Source of the DNA: an uncultured Kineosporia sp.
GTDB taxonomy: Bacteria > Actinomycetota > Actinomycetes > Actinomycetales > Kineosporiaceae
DNA: 13,387 bases
Direction: 5' to 3'
Assembly: GCA_937859855.1 (NCBI GenBank)
Contig: CALMAR010000155.1
Span: forward strand, 1-13,387
A model generated the notes under the pieces. The model was given only the letters and a program-made list of their open reading frames with translations, made no database searches and was not told the DNA's origin. Shown piece after piece: positions 1 to 7,621 of this stretch (within the stretch, counting starts at the first letter, position 1; every line of letters begins with the position of its first letter). The position numbers were made by a program, and so were the translations under genes.

Positions 1-180
1 GCCCATCACGTAGACCACCGCACCGGTCATCCGTGTGCCGGTCAGCCTGTCGAACGCCTCGCCGTAGTGCCGTTCAATCTGCTCGATCTCGGACAGCAAC
101 AGATCCTGCACGGCCTCGGACAGCGGCACGTCGAAATGAGGAACGGGCAGCCTCTCGGATCCCGTCGCCGGATCGGTCAC
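1..180 (-). CDS. Phage tail-region protein, partial (C-terminus beyond left edge)
   Basis: The reading frame is open from a GTG at 180 to the left edge, giving 60 codons and no stop. The product starts VTDPATGSERLPVPHFDVPL, followed by an acidic helical stretch (SEAVQDLLLSEIEQIERHYG) and a hydrophobic end. The GTG shares four bases (GTGA) with the stop of the upstream 70-aa gene, the same coupling used elsewhere in this operon, which supports the start. It follows the tail tube and gp10-like genes, where siphophages usually encode tail assembly chaperones or other tail proteins. I do not recognise the family, so a tail role is inferred from position only. Confidence 0.6.
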   Translation of the reverse strand, partial: MTDPATGSERLPVPHFDVPLSEAVQDLLLSEIEQIERHYGEAFDRLTGTRMTGAVVYVMG

Positions 181-389
181 TTGCCGTCTCGGCCGTCGTC
201 GGCGGGCAGCTCGACCCGGACCAGCTCCTCGGACATCACGCCGTCACGGACACCGTGCACAGTCACCGCGTTTGGCTCAAGCACGATCTCGGTGGCCTCG
301 GTGTCCTTCACGCCGAGAGTTTCGAGCACCTTGCCCGCCAGCCCCCGCAGGGTCTTCGCCTGCGCCTTGGTCACTCGCTTCGTGGTCAC
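177..389 (-). CDS. Small phage protein in tail operon, 70 aa, unknown function
   Basis: A GTG start at 389 overlaps the stop of the gp10-like gene (GTGA), and the stop overlaps the GTG of the next gene, so it sits tightly inside a coupled chain. An AGGA-containing stretch lies just upstream. The product begins VTTKRVTKAQAKTLRGLAGK, a basic N-terminal helix, and ends in an acidic tail (ELPADDGRDGK). There are no membrane segments or cysteines. Its position between gp10-like and the next tail gene suggests tail assembly, but no family was recognised. Confidence 0.6.
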   Translation of the reverse strand: MTTKRVTKAQAKTLRGLAGKVLETLGVKDTEATEIVLEPNAVTVHGVRDGVMSEELVRVELPADDGRDGK

Positions 390-745
390 AGTCCTGCTCT
401 CCTGATCGCGTCCTGTACTGCCTGCTCGAGCTTCTGTTCCGGGTGCAGCGCGGCGTCGGCGGCCTGCATGAACCCGGTCCCGCTGATGTTGCGTCTGGCC
501 CATCCGTAGTTGATCGGCCCGGCGTAGACGGCCGAGGCGGTGACCTCGGCCTTGCCCGCGCTGCCGGTACCCCGGATGCTGCCCGCCAGTCGCCCGGTCC
601 GTCGCGGTGCGAAACCCGCTGCCAGCCGGGCACCCTGCGAGGCCAGCTCGGCGAACGCCGGTTGCAGGCCCTCGATATCGGCGCCGAGCGCGTCCAGGTC
701 GCGGATCAGCGCGTCCAGGCCGGTGACCTCGATCCCGCCGGGCAC
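386..745 (-). CDS. HK97 gp10-like phage protein (neck/tail completion)
   Basis: This 119-aa protein resembles the HK97 gp10 family of small proteins encoded between head-tail connectors and tail genes. The N-terminal half is helical (GLDALIRDLDALGADIEGLQ). It is followed by the typical gp10 segment APRRTGRLAGSIRG, then AVYAGPINYGW, and a C-terminal helix. The R-x-TG-x-L-x-x-SI pattern and the 'YA.P.NYGW' stretch are the best family signs. The GTG at 745 begins one base after the tail tube stop. Longer ATG-started readings extend into the tail tube gene and are implausible. The ribosome site is weak, so coupling to the upstream gene is likely. Confidence 0.75.
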   Translation of the reverse strand: MPGGIEVTGLDALIRDLDALGADIEGLQPAFAELASQGARLAAGFAPRRTGRLAGSIRGTGSAGKAEVTASAVYAGPINYGWARRNISGTGFMQAADAALHPEQKLEQAVQDAIRRAGL

Positions 746-746
746 G

Positions 747-1166
747 TCAGGAAGTGACCTTGACCGGCTTCGCGGCCAGCGGCCAGTCGACCTCGACGGT
801 GAAGCGTGCGGTCGTGGACGGGTCGGCCTCGCCTCCGAGGAGGACGCCGTCCGGCTCTCTGACCGAGGCCGACATGGTGTAGTGCGGCTGGCTCGCCGAG
901 GCGGTGGCATTGCCGTACGGCTTCAGCAGTACCGCGACGTCGGTACCGGCCGCAGACCAGATGGTCGACCAGAGACCGCTCGAGGCCAGATCCTGGCTCA
1001 TCTCCAGATGCAGCGTGTAGGAACGGCTTCCGCCAGCAGCGGCATCGGCGAACGTGACGAAGTCGCTGTCACTGTCGGCAGCGCGAACCTCGGCGGTCGA
1101 GACCTGCGCAGAATAGTCGGTGCCCCCGACGCTGATGACAAGGGAGCGGGTGCCCACGGCGGCCAT
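747..1166 (-). CDS. Major tail tube protein
   Basis: The 139-aa product is small, rich in beta-prone residues and has no cysteine, as expected of a siphophage tail tube subunit. The N-terminus (VGTRSLVISVGGTDYSAQVS) and a later stretch (GGSRSYTLHLEMSQD) fit the alternating strands of this fold. The C-terminus keeps a conserved-looking FTVEVDWPL stretch. An AGAGGAA ribosome site lies six bases before the ATG, one of the strongest in the operon, which suits a highly expressed structural protein. It lies between a tail terminator-like gene and the gp10-like gene. The call rests on position, size and general sequence character rather than a diagnostic motif. Confidence 0.75.
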   Translation of the reverse strand: MAAVGTRSLVISVGGTDYSAQVSTAEVRAADSDSDFVTFADAAAGGSRSYTLHLEMSQDLASSGLWSTIWSAAGTDVAVLLKPYGNATASASQPHYTMSASVREPDGVLLGGEADPSTTARFTVEVDWPLAAKPVKVTS

Positions 1167-1192
1167 GACGTTTCCTCTTTCTGATGATGGTG

Positions 1193-1570
1193 CTAGGCCA
1201 GTACGACCCGCTTGGCGAGTTGGATTCGTGTTGCCAGGTAGTCGTTGCCGGTGACGGTGACGACGGCGGGCTGATCGACGGCCTCGAGCGCGTGGTCACC
1301 CTTGGAGGCGATCAGCACCCGGCACACCAGCTCGGACAGCGCCTCCAGCGCCGACGTGTTGGTGGCCTTCCCGGCCACGATCAGGACGTCGGTATGGGCG
1401 ACCACCTCGGCGCCGAACGTCTGCCCCTCGGTGACCCACTGCGGCGCCGGGACGACGATGACGGCCGGTGCCACGATCCGGCCCGGCCAGCCGTCGGAGA
1501 CGGGCACGCCGAGCGCACGGGACAGGTCGGAGACCAGCCCGGCCCGAGTGGTCGTCAACGGGTTGCTCAC
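1193..1570 (-). CDS. Tail terminator / head-tail joining protein
   Basis: The product is 125 aa. The GTG at 1570 shares GTGA with the connector stop, which decides the start over longer ORF readings. An N-terminal helix (RAGLVSDLSRALGVPV) is followed by strands PAVIVVPAPQWV, EVVAHTDVLIVAG, a helix (ALEALSELVCRVLIA) and a C-terminal strand region. This helix-strand layout, with a 'P.V.V.P...WV' core, is typical of tail terminator or minor joining proteins that cap the tail and dock it on the head. It sits between the gp6-like connector and the tail tube gene, as expected. Confidence 0.65.
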   Translation of the reverse strand: MSNPLTTTRAGLVSDLSRALGVPVSDGWPGRIVAPAVIVVPAPQWVTEGQTFGAEVVAHTDVLIVAGKATNTSALEALSELVCRVLIASKGDHALEAVDQPAVVTVTGNDYLATRIQLAKRVVLA

Positions 1571-1866
1571 AGCGGCAGCACCCCGGACAGCCGCAGCAGC
1601 GGCCACACCGATGCCATCGGGTCGCGTGCCGCCCGGTAGACCGGCCCGTCGGCGCCGAACGGGCTGGACACCCCGAACGGTGCGGAACGCCGGTTCCACA
1701 ACTCCGCGCCGAGCTGGAGCGTGGCGTTGTCCCGCACCGCGTCCGGCACGTCCACGTCACCGATCGCCGTCTCGAGCATCGCCGTGGCCTCGTCCAGCAC
1801 CGGGGAGCCGGCCACGGCGGGATCGCCGATGTACTCGGCGAGGTCTTCGGCGTAGACCGCCACCAT
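1567..1866 (-). CDS. Head-tail connector protein (gp6-like)
   Basis: A 99-aa helical protein directly downstream of the capsid gene, the usual place for the HK97 gp6-like adaptor that forms a ring under the portal. It contains AEDLAEYIGDP, VLDEATAMLETAIGD and the family-like segment ATLQLGAELWNRRSAP, where 'A...L..ELWNRR' is characteristic. An AGGAGGT ribosome site ends two bases before ATG 1866. Initiation at the adjacent in-frame GTG (1863) would give a more normal five-base spacing. The gene ends in a GTGA overlap with the next gene. Confidence 0.8.
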   Translation of the reverse strand: MVAVYAEDLAEYIGDPAVAGSPVLDEATAMLETAIGDVDVPDAVRDNATLQLGAELWNRRSAPFGVSSPFGADGPVYRAARDPMASVWPLLRLSGVLPL

Positions 1867-1921
1867 GACCTCCTCTCCCGTATCGACGTTGTGTGTGAGA
1901 ACCGTTGTGCGACAGCCCAGG

Positions 1922-3562
1922 TCAGGACGTGATGATCTTGCGGATGCCGTCGGCGGCGAACGGCGCGGTGAACGCCAGATAGCCGTACACGCTGTAGTCG
2001 TTCGTCAGGTGCGTGATGTCGCTGTCCGTGAGCCGGTTCGGACCGCCGGACTCCAGCGTCTGCATCGCCGCCGAGTTGGCCACATACACCGAGTTGGCGG
2101 GCAGGGTCGGGTCGACCAGCACCGGCAAGCCGTCGATGGTGCCCGCCAGCGACCGCACCGACACGGTGCCCACGGTGGGCGGGGTCGCGCCGACGACGCC
2201 GAGGAACGGGTTGTCAGACACCCGCAGCGCCTTCAGCGTGGCGAACGTGGTCAGGTCAATCAGCATGAACTCGGCGGGCAGACCGAGGCCGCTGGAGGCG
2301 AGCTGGCCGATGGCCGTGACGATCGCGGCGTCCCACTGCGCAGCGGTAGACGTGCCGGTGCTGTTGGCGCGGACCACGGTGGCAGTGGACGCTGCCGCGA
2401 GCGCGGTGTTGAACGCCGCCGAGGTCACCTGCGCGTACTTGGCCAACAGGCCCTGATAGAGCGTGTCGACCACGTTGACCTGCGAGCGCTCCACCGCCTG
2501 GCGGGAGATGCTGCCGTAACCGCCGTAGGTCTTCACCGGCGCGCTGGCGGTGGTCATGTGGATCTCGCTGTAGGCCAGCAGGTCGCCCTCGTTGACCTGC
2601 TGCGCCACGGCCAGCGTGGAACCGGCAAGGTCCAGCTTCGCGTACTCCACCGTCATGCCGGTGCTCGGCAGGCTGCCCCGGCTGAACGCCGACAGCGACA
2701 CCCGGCTGTCGTCCACGAACTTGAACTTGCTCGCCAGCCACGAATGCTGAAGCGCGGCACCCTGATCGGCCACCGTGGTGAAGTCCCGGTACTGCACACC
2801 CTCGGCAGTCACGACACCGGAGATGTCACGCTTGGCGATCGCCACGGCCGCGTCATCACCGGCTGCGATCGCCTTCAGCCACTCACCCGCGCTGCGGTAC
2901 TGCCGCGAGGCGGGCGCGCTGGGAATGGTGGTGTTCACCGCCATCGCGGCCACCCGCCGCTCGAGGTTCTCCTGCTCGGTGCGCAGCGTCGCCAGCTCCC
3001 CGGCCACGTCCAGATCAGTGCTCATCGTTTCCTTCTCGGTGCTCGAGGTGTCGGGGGTGGTGTCCGTGCTGGTCACCGTGTCCTCATCGGTGATCGCCTC
3101 GCGGAATGCGAGCACCCGCGCGGAGGGGTAGGCCGGTTCCCCGGTCAGCGCGACGTGCAGCAGCCGCCCGGAACGGCGCACGATCGTGCCGTCCGGATCC
3201 GTGCCGGACTGGCCCGGTAGGAAACCCACCGAGGCCGAGTGCAATGCGCCGTCCTTCACCAACTGCCAGGTGTCATCCCCGGCCGCCGTCCTGCTGATCA
3301 CGGCCCGGTAGTGCAGTCCGGTCGGTGTCTCGGTCAGCTCCACCACGCGACCGACGACGTTCGCGTGACCCTCGGCCCGCAGCGTCACCCCGGACGGTGT
3401 GCCGAACGCTCCCGGCGCGATCCGCTCGAGCACGCCGTTGCCGAGGTCGGCCGAGGCGTCGAACGGGCAGGCGATCCCGTAGACCTCGCGTCGCTCCTCG
3501 CCTGCCTCGGTGACCTCTCGGTGCTCGACGGTGCCGAGGGTCGTGGTCACAAGCTCGCTCAT
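1922..3562 (-). CDS. Fused HK97-family prohead protease and major capsid protein
   Basis: One 546-aa frame joins two proteins that are usually separate. Residues 1-155 look like the HK97 prohead protease: 'AEGHAN' with a likely catalytic His66, 'SASVGF' with likely Ser111, and GEPAYPSARV near the domain end. A Ser/Thr/Asp-rich linker covers about 155-178. From about 180 the HK97-fold capsid protein begins with a helical/coiled delta-like segment (LATLRTEQENLERRVAAMAV), and later parts include AEFMLIDLTTFATLKALRV and the C-terminal APFAADGIRKI. The protease would process the assembling shell. An internal ATG (codon 180, base 3025) has its own strong ribosome site, so capsid protein may also be made alone. 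The first ATG overlaps the portal stop (ATGA). Confidence 0.92.
   Translation of the reverse strand: MSELVTTTLGTVEHREVTEAGEERREVYGIACPFDASADLGNGVLERIAPGAFGTPSGVTLRAEGHANVVGRVVELTETPTGLHYRAVISRTAAGDDTWQLVKDGALHSASVGFLPGQSGTDPDGTIVRRSGRLLHVALTGEPAYPSARVLAFREAITDEDTVTSTDTTPDTSSTEKETMSTDLDVAGELATLRTEQENLERRVAAMAVNTTIPSAPASRQYRSAGEWLKAIAAGDDAAVAIAKRDISGVVTAEGVQYRDFTTVADQGAALQHSWLASKFKFVDDSRVSLSAFSRGSLPSTGMTVEYAKLDLAGSTLAVAQQVNEGDLLAYSEIHMTTASAPVKTYGGYGSISRQAVERSQVNVVDTLYQGLLAKYAQVTSAAFNTALAAASTATVVRANSTGTSTAAQWDAAIVTAIGQLASSGLGLPAEFMLIDLTTFATLKALRVSDNPFLGVVGATPPTVGTVSVRSLAGTIDGLPVLVDPTLPANSVYVANSAAMQTLESGGPNRLTDSDITHLTNDYSVYGYLAFTAPFAADGIRKIITS
3029..3037 (-). promoter_or_regulatory. Internal ribosome binding site ahead of the capsid domain
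   Basis: On the minus strand GAGAAGGAA lies three bases before an in-frame ATG (3025-3023), and its GAAGGA core is close to the optimal distance. The ATG is codon 180 of the protease-capsid fusion, at the boundary between the linker and the first capsid helix (MSTDLDVAGEL). A strong site exactly at a domain junction is unlikely to be chance. No experimental evidence is available. Confidence 0.55.
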
Positions 3563-4812
3563 GCTGCCGCGCCGTCCGATCGTGGTGGTTGCGGTGTCTG
3601 CGGTGCCGGTGGCGCCGGGTCGGTGGGCGGCACGGGGGACGGCGGGGTGTCCGGGATGACGTCGGGATCCAGCCCCATCCGGGACCGCGCCTCACCACGG
3701 GTCATCAGCCCCGATCCGACCGCCGTGGCCAGAACGCCGATCAGGCTCTCCTCGTCCAGCCGCAGCAACTCGTCAGAGCGGAATTGCGCGGTGGTGCCAC
3801 GCGGCAGCAGATCGGACAGGGCGTCCTCGATCGGCGCCAGGTACCCGGCCAGGGTGGAGCGCAGGAACAGCGCGTCAATGTCCCGCGCGTTCGTGTAGGT
3901 CAGGCTCGAGCCCTCCAACGCGATCTCCAGCATCAGCGCGGGGATCCCGAACAACCGGGCCACGTCGGCGGTCTGCATCTGCGAGCCCGCGATCCACAAC
4001 GCATCCGCCGGGGACAGCAGGATCGGCGAGTACGACAACCCGTTGCCAAGCACCGCCGTGCCGCGCGTGGCCTGTAAGGCGTCCCAGCGTTCCCGGTACG
4101 CATCGGCCTGCACCGAGGTCAGCTCGGCCTCGGTCTTCAGCACACCCGTCGGCACCCCGGCGCCGGTGAACCACTGCCCGACGTGGTTTCTCAGGTCCAG
4201 CGCGCCGCGTAGCTGAGCCTGTGCGGCCTGGATCGGCCCTGCACCCCGGAGCTGCCCCGGCAGCTCCAACAGCCGCAGGTGCCGGATCTGCCAGTCCGCC
4301 AACTCCTGCCGCTCGCCGTTGGCGTCGGTGTGGCCGTACCGCAGCTTCCGCGCATCCCGCGTGTCCCGATCGACCGACACCGCACCCGGCGTCAACACGT
4401 CACACGAGATCACCGGGTCATCCGCGTTCGCCCGCTGCAACCGCCAGAACGCCTCACCCGTCACGGCCAGGCTGACCACGTTCTGCGCGATCCACCGACG
4501 CCGGGTCATCTCGAGGCTCGGCTGAAGGATCAGCGAGTGATCCCGGATGTCCTTCCCGGCCCGACGGGTCGCCACACTCAAGCTCGAGGCCGTCGTCGCC
4601 AGGATCGACACCGCGCGGTAGACCGCGCCGAGAGTCATTGCTTCCGACACCGTCACCCCGGTCGGTGCCACCAGCCGCGACGGGGCCGAGGCCGGCCCGG
4701 TCACCAACTCGCTGAAGCTGGAGCCCGTGGTGATGTCACGCTGCTGCGCGCTGCGCTCAACGCTGCGTCGACTCCACCACGGCACGCATCGGTGATCGGC
4801 GACCCACGGCAA
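3559..4812 (-). CDS. HK97-family phage portal protein
   Basis: The portal forms the dodecameric ring at the capsid vertex through which DNA passes. Family signs are VYRAVSILATTASSLSV near the N-terminus, LTPGAVSVDRD, WFTGAGVPTGVLKTE, the conserved VARLFGIPALML segment and LAPIEDALSDLLP. The C-terminus is Pro/Asp-rich and ends in a low-complexity tail (PPSPVPPTDPAPPAPQTPQP). The longest frame begins at TTG 4812 (417 aa). GTG 4785, giving MPWWSRRSVERS..., is an equally plausible start of 408 aa, and neither has a clear ribosome site. The stop shares ATGA with the capsid start. A plus-strand gene separates it from the terminase, which normally adjoins it. Confidence 0.92.
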   Translation of the reverse strand: MPWVADHRCVPWWSRRSVERSAQQRDITTGSSFSELVTGPASAPSRLVAPTGVTVSEAMTLGAVYRAVSILATTASSLSVATRRAGKDIRDHSLILQPSLEMTRRRWIAQNVVSLAVTGEAFWRLQRANADDPVISCDVLTPGAVSVDRDTRDARKLRYGHTDANGERQELADWQIRHLRLLELPGQLRGAGPIQAAQAQLRGALDLRNHVGQWFTGAGVPTGVLKTEAELTSVQADAYRERWDALQATRGTAVLGNGLSYSPILLSPADALWIAGSQMQTADVARLFGIPALMLEIALEGSSLTYTNARDIDALFLRSTLAGYLAPIEDALSDLLPRGTTAQFRSDELLRLDEESLIGVLATAVGSGLMTRGEARSRMGLDPDVIPDTPPSPVPPTDPAPPAPQTPQPPRSDGAAA

Positions 4813-4882
4813 GGAACGGACACGCCCGACACGCCCGGATCCGTACCGGCGTGGGACGCCCGGAATTGGGTAATCGCGTGCT

Positions 4883-4888
4883 TACTCT
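4883..4888 (+). promoter_or_regulatory. Putative -10 box of leaderless plus-strand gene
   Basis: TACTCT fits the actinobacterial TANNNT consensus and ends exactly six bases before ATG 4895. This places the expected transcription start at or next to the ATG. No convincing -35 element was found. Confidence 0.45.
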
Positions 4889-4894
4889 CAGCTC

Positions 4895-5368
4895 ATGGCC
4901 ATGACCGCCCAACCCACGAAGCTCAACCCTCGCAAGTTCCATCTCGGCTGCGCTGGTGTCAGCGTGGCTCTACTCCTGTCCGGAGTCGCCAGCCTGCGCC
5001 AGAGTCACTACTCCGATGCGTCCGGCGCACTGTTCCTCGCCTCGATCTATCCGACCTTGTTGTTCTTGATCAAGGTCAGGCGTACGTGCGGCGGCAGAGC
5101 TGGGAGCCTGGCAAAGCCTCGTCCCTGCACGAGGACGGTCCGGGGGTACGGGGCTGGCTGTCATGACCATGTCTTCAGCGGAGCTTTCGGCGGCGTGATC
5201 TGGCGCTGGAGGCACCGTCGGCAAGAGGCAGCCCGTGCCGCTGGAGTTTCGCCACGGGCAGTTACACCACCTCGGCAATGGGCTGTGCCTCAATGGGGTC
5301 CGGGGCTGGAGTGGCTGCTCAGACTCATTCTGACCAGCGTCAAGATCTGGAAAGCGTGGGACAGCTAG
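4895..5368 (+). CDS. Putative small membrane protein, plus-strand insertion between portal and terminase
   Basis: A 157-aa frame starting MAMTAQPTKLNPRKFHLGCA. Residues about 18-35 (GCAGVSVALLLSGVASL) and 43-60 (GALFLASIYPTLLFLIKV) could be two membrane helices joined by a short loop (RQSHYSDAS). After about residue 62 the sequence is Arg-, Gly- and Trp-rich and looks less like a natural protein, so the second half may be out of frame or degenerate. Its TAG (5366-5368) overlaps the convergent terminase stop within CTAG. The opposite orientation inside the packaging operon and a separate promoter-like box suggest a moron. Function unknown. Confidence 0.5.
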   Translation: MAMTAQPTKLNPRKFHLGCAGVSVALLLSGVASLRQSHYSDASGALFLASIYPTLLFLIKVRRTCGGRAGSLAKPRPCTRTVRGYGAGCHDHVFSGAFGGVIWRWRHRRQEAARAAGVSPRAVTPPRQWAVPQWGPGLEWLLRLILTSVKIWKAWDS

Positions 5369-6798
5369 AACAACTGGAACGACGGCGCTTTGTCGCTGCG
5401 GGCGACGTGCAGCGCGGCGGCGGTGGCCATCAGGCCGTCGATCGCGGATCCTTCGGCGCGCTGCACTCTGACCGTTCCGTCGGCGCTGCTGCGTCGCCGG
5501 GCGGCCATGACGTGCAGCGACAGCGTCGGGTCGTCCGCGTGCTGGATCAGCCGACCGCGTATCTCATCGGCGAGCGCCTGCACGGCGGCCACGGCCTCGG
5601 TCGCGTTCACCTCGCGGGAGGCTGGCAGCTTGCGCAGGAACGCGGCCAGCGCCCCGGCCGGACCCTTCGGCAGCCACGCCAGCCGGGCAGCGCCTATCCG
5701 GGCGATCAGGTCCGGCAGCTCCTTACGTACCTGCACCGTGGTTGTCGGACCCTGCCAGTAGCGTTGCAGCGCGATCCGCGCCGTCCCGGCATCGGTGACC
5801 GCCACGGCCACTAGCGACGCCGAGGTCAGCTCGGCCGAGACGTCCAGGCCGAGCACGACACGATCTCGCAGCCCGTCGAACGACAGCGCCGGATCCGCGC
5901 AGGCGTTCCACGCGCTGGCCTCCACCACGACATCGGCCATCGACGCGACGTGCTGGCACAGTGCCTCGGTGCGGAAGCTGGCGGGGGTGCTCGAGGCCAG
6001 CAGCGCCGCAACCGAGCGCTCAGTGACCGTGAAGCCCAAGCTCGGCATCGCTTGCCGCCAGCCGTCCCGGTCGTCCAGCGCAGCCCCGGATGGTGCCGAC
6101 CATTCCGCGATGAACAGGTCACCCGTGTAGTGCGGATCATTCGCGGTGGCCCGGCCTCGGTCCAGCAGATCCATCAGCACCACCGAGGAGTCATCCCCGG
6201 CGTTGCTGAAGGCGAGCACCATGCCCTCCTCGCGGGCCAGGATCATGCTGGTCATGGCCTGCCACGCCTCGAACGTGCGTTGTTCTCGCAGCTCGTCCAC
6301 GATCAGCAGGTCCGGTGACAGGCCACGGGTGCGCCGGTTCGCCGACTTGATCAGGTACCGGCGGCCGTCGCTGAACCGGAACGCCTCCTGACCGTTCGCG
6401 CGCCGGATCGTCGGCATCTCCAGGTGCTGCGCGTCCTCGATCACGTCCCCGGCGCGTAGCCAGCACTCGCGGGCGATGTCGAGGGTCTGCGCGGTGCCGA
6501 CCACCAGCCTCGAGCGGCGGCGGTACAGGAAGTAGAGCGCCAGCAGCGCGGCAACCTCGGTCTTCCCCTGCTGCCGGGCGATCAGCACCAGCGCGGTACG
6601 GAACCGCAGCGTGCCGTCAGGGTTCAGCTCCAGCAGCGCCCGCCCGAGCCACGCCTGCCACGGCGTCAGCGGACGGCCGATCTCCGCGCAGAACTCCTCG
6701 AACGCGAAACCCTCGGTCGTCTTCCCCGTCAGGTTCCGCAGCGGCGCCGTGAACGTGCGCGGCGTCGTGCTCCCCACCAAGTCGCCGCGCGGTTCCAT
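5365..6798 (-). CDS. Terminase large subunit
   Basis: The DNA-packaging motor and headful/site nuclease, 477 aa and close to the usual family length. The ATPase part has a Walker A-like ARQQGKTE (residues 74-81, Lys79), an adenine-region TPWQAWLGRALLE (about 45-57), Walker B LLIVDEL (164-170, Asp168/Glu169) and the coupling motif 'FSNAGDDSS' (about 197-205). The C-terminal nuclease part has a first acidic residue in VVLGLDVSAE (Asp319) and further acidic residues towards the end. It begins at ATG 6798 without a clear ribosome site. Portal lies downstream, but the usual small terminase is not recognisable upstream. Confidence 0.93.
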   Translation of the reverse strand: MEPRGDLVGSTTPRTFTAPLRNLTGKTTEGFAFEEFCAEIGRPLTPWQAWLGRALLELNPDGTLRFRTALVLIARQQGKTEVAALLALYFLYRRRSRLVVGTAQTLDIARECWLRAGDVIEDAQHLEMPTIRRANGQEAFRFSDGRRYLIKSANRRTRGLSPDLLIVDELREQRTFEAWQAMTSMILAREEGMVLAFSNAGDDSSVVLMDLLDRGRATANDPHYTGDLFIAEWSAPSGAALDDRDGWRQAMPSLGFTVTERSVAALLASSTPASFRTEALCQHVASMADVVVEASAWNACADPALSFDGLRDRVVLGLDVSAELTSASLVAVAVTDAGTARIALQRYWQGPTTTVQVRKELPDLIARIGAARLAWLPKGPAGALAAFLRKLPASREVNATEAVAAVQALADEIRGRLIQHADDPTLSLHVMAARRRSSADGTVRVQRAEGSAIDGLMATAAALHVARSDKAPSFQLF

Positions 6799-6802
6799 GC
6801 TG

Positions 6803-6812
6803 CCGACGTCGG
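6803..6812. promoter_or_regulatory. Perfect 10-base palindrome ahead of terminase
   Basis: CCGACGTCGG is a perfect palindrome, four bases upstream of the terminase ATG and within the 65-base divergent gap shared with the plus-strand gene at 6864. It could be a small operator. In high-GC DNA a single 10-base palindrome is weak evidence. Confidence 0.25.
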
Positions 6813-6851
6813 TTCTCGGCGCGGCGAAACAGACGATGCGCGATGGCTGGC

Positions 6852-6857
6852 TACGGT
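6852..6857 (+). promoter_or_regulatory. Putative -10 box of leaderless plus-strand gene
   Basis: TACGGT (TANNNT) ends exactly six bases before ATG 6864, matching the spacing at 4883-4895 and 10690-10702. There is no ribosome site between box and ATG, as expected for a leaderless message. Confidence 0.5.
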
Positions 6858-6863
6858 CGCCGG

Positions 6864-7307
6864 ATGAACGAGCGGCAGACGGGCATCGAGTGGATCTTTA
6901 CCTGGGCTGAAGCTGTGAGCCGTCAGCGCGATCGGATCATGGCAGCCGATGATCTGGTGATGGCTCAACCCGACGTCATGATGTTCGCCGCCGCAATCGG
7001 AGGCGTGCTGAAGACAGCAGCGCTCGAGCTAGGCAAGAGCCATGAGGCAATCGCCGATTTCGAGCGCCAGGTACCGCAGGGTAAGGACGTCCGCGACATC
7101 GTGAGCCACCTGGACGCCTACACGATGGGCGAGGGCAACCTTCAGAAGCAAGGAAAGGCAGGGCGACTCGTCACCCTCATGCGAGACACGGCGGGTGAGA
7201 TCGAACTGACCATGTTCGGGTACCGGCTGGAGGTCGATAGTGCAGCTCGCGCCACCGCCGATCTCGCCGAGCGGGTGCTCAACGAACGTGATCAGAGGGA
7301 GGGTTGA
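6864..7307 (+). CDS. Unknown 147-aa helical protein with HEPN-like RDxxxH motif
   Basis: The product begins MNERQTGIEWIFTWAEAVSR and is predicted by eye to be largely alpha-helical, with no membrane segment. It resembles an uncharacterised group of actinobacterial proteins of about 150 aa sharing a 'DVRD...H.D.Y..G.G..Q' core, here DVRDIVSHLDAYTMGEG. RDIVSH fits the R-x4-H pattern of HEPN ribonucleases and HepT-type toxins, although that motif is short. The gene lies on the plus strand between terminase and the zinc-ribbon gene, both on the minus strand, and has its own leaderless-type promoter box. That makes a moron with a host-directed role plausible. An upstream ATG at 6843 is in frame but precedes the promoter box. 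Function not established. Confidence 0.7.
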   Translation: MNERQTGIEWIFTWAEAVSRQRDRIMAADDLVMAQPDVMMFAAAIGGVLKTAALELGKSHEAIADFERQVPQGKDVRDIVSHLDAYTMGEGNLQKQGKAGRLVTLMRDTAGEIELTMFGYRLEVDSAARATADLAERVLNERDQREG

Positions 7308-7387
7308 AGGACAGCGGCGGCGCGGAGAAGCCAGCCCGCGAAAGAAACCCGGAGCGCCGAAAGTTGCTGTTTCACCTGCGAGTTTCG

Positions 7388-7618
7388 TCAGTCGCACTCA
7401 TCCGCGAACCGATCCCGCGCCACGTCGTAGCCCACGATCCCGCGCTGCCGGATGATCCACTCCTCGTAAGCGGTCACGCATCCGCGACACACCAGGCCAC
7501 CCGTCGCCGTCAGCTCGTCCAGCCCCGCACTACCGCGCTCGCCCAGCTCCAGGCGTCCGATCTGATGGCAGCGCGCACACTCGATAGCTCGCATCACCAT
7601 GACCTCGGCATCGGGCAT
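7388..7618 (-). CDS. Small zinc-ribbon protein, 76 aa
   Basis: Two CxxC pairs (Cys14/Cys17 in ECARCHQ and Cys44/Cys47 in VCRGCV) separated by 26 residues form a probable single zinc ribbon. The C-terminal part is helical (AYEEWIIRQRGIVGYDVARD). The ATG begins three bases after the stop of the 94-aa gene, so the two are probably cotranscribed. The 80-base convergent gap to the plus-strand gene holds no obvious strong hairpin. Such small zinc proteins are common in actinophage early or packaging-adjacent regions. Specific role unknown. Confidence 0.65.
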   Translation of the reverse strand: MPDAEVMVMRAIECARCHQIGRLELGERGSAGLDELTATGGLVCRGCVTAYEEWIIRQRGIVGYDVARDRFADECD

Positions 7619-7621
7619 CGG

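Noticed and set aside
1865..3220. 451-aa plus-strand ORF opposite the capsid gene
   Set aside because: It is antisense to a clear protease-capsid gene, and its His/Arg/Gly-rich product is typical of a shadow frame in high-GC DNA.
4279..5166. 295-aa plus-strand ORF opposite the portal
   Set aside because: It is mostly antisense to the portal and Arg/Pro/His-rich, with no recognisable domain.
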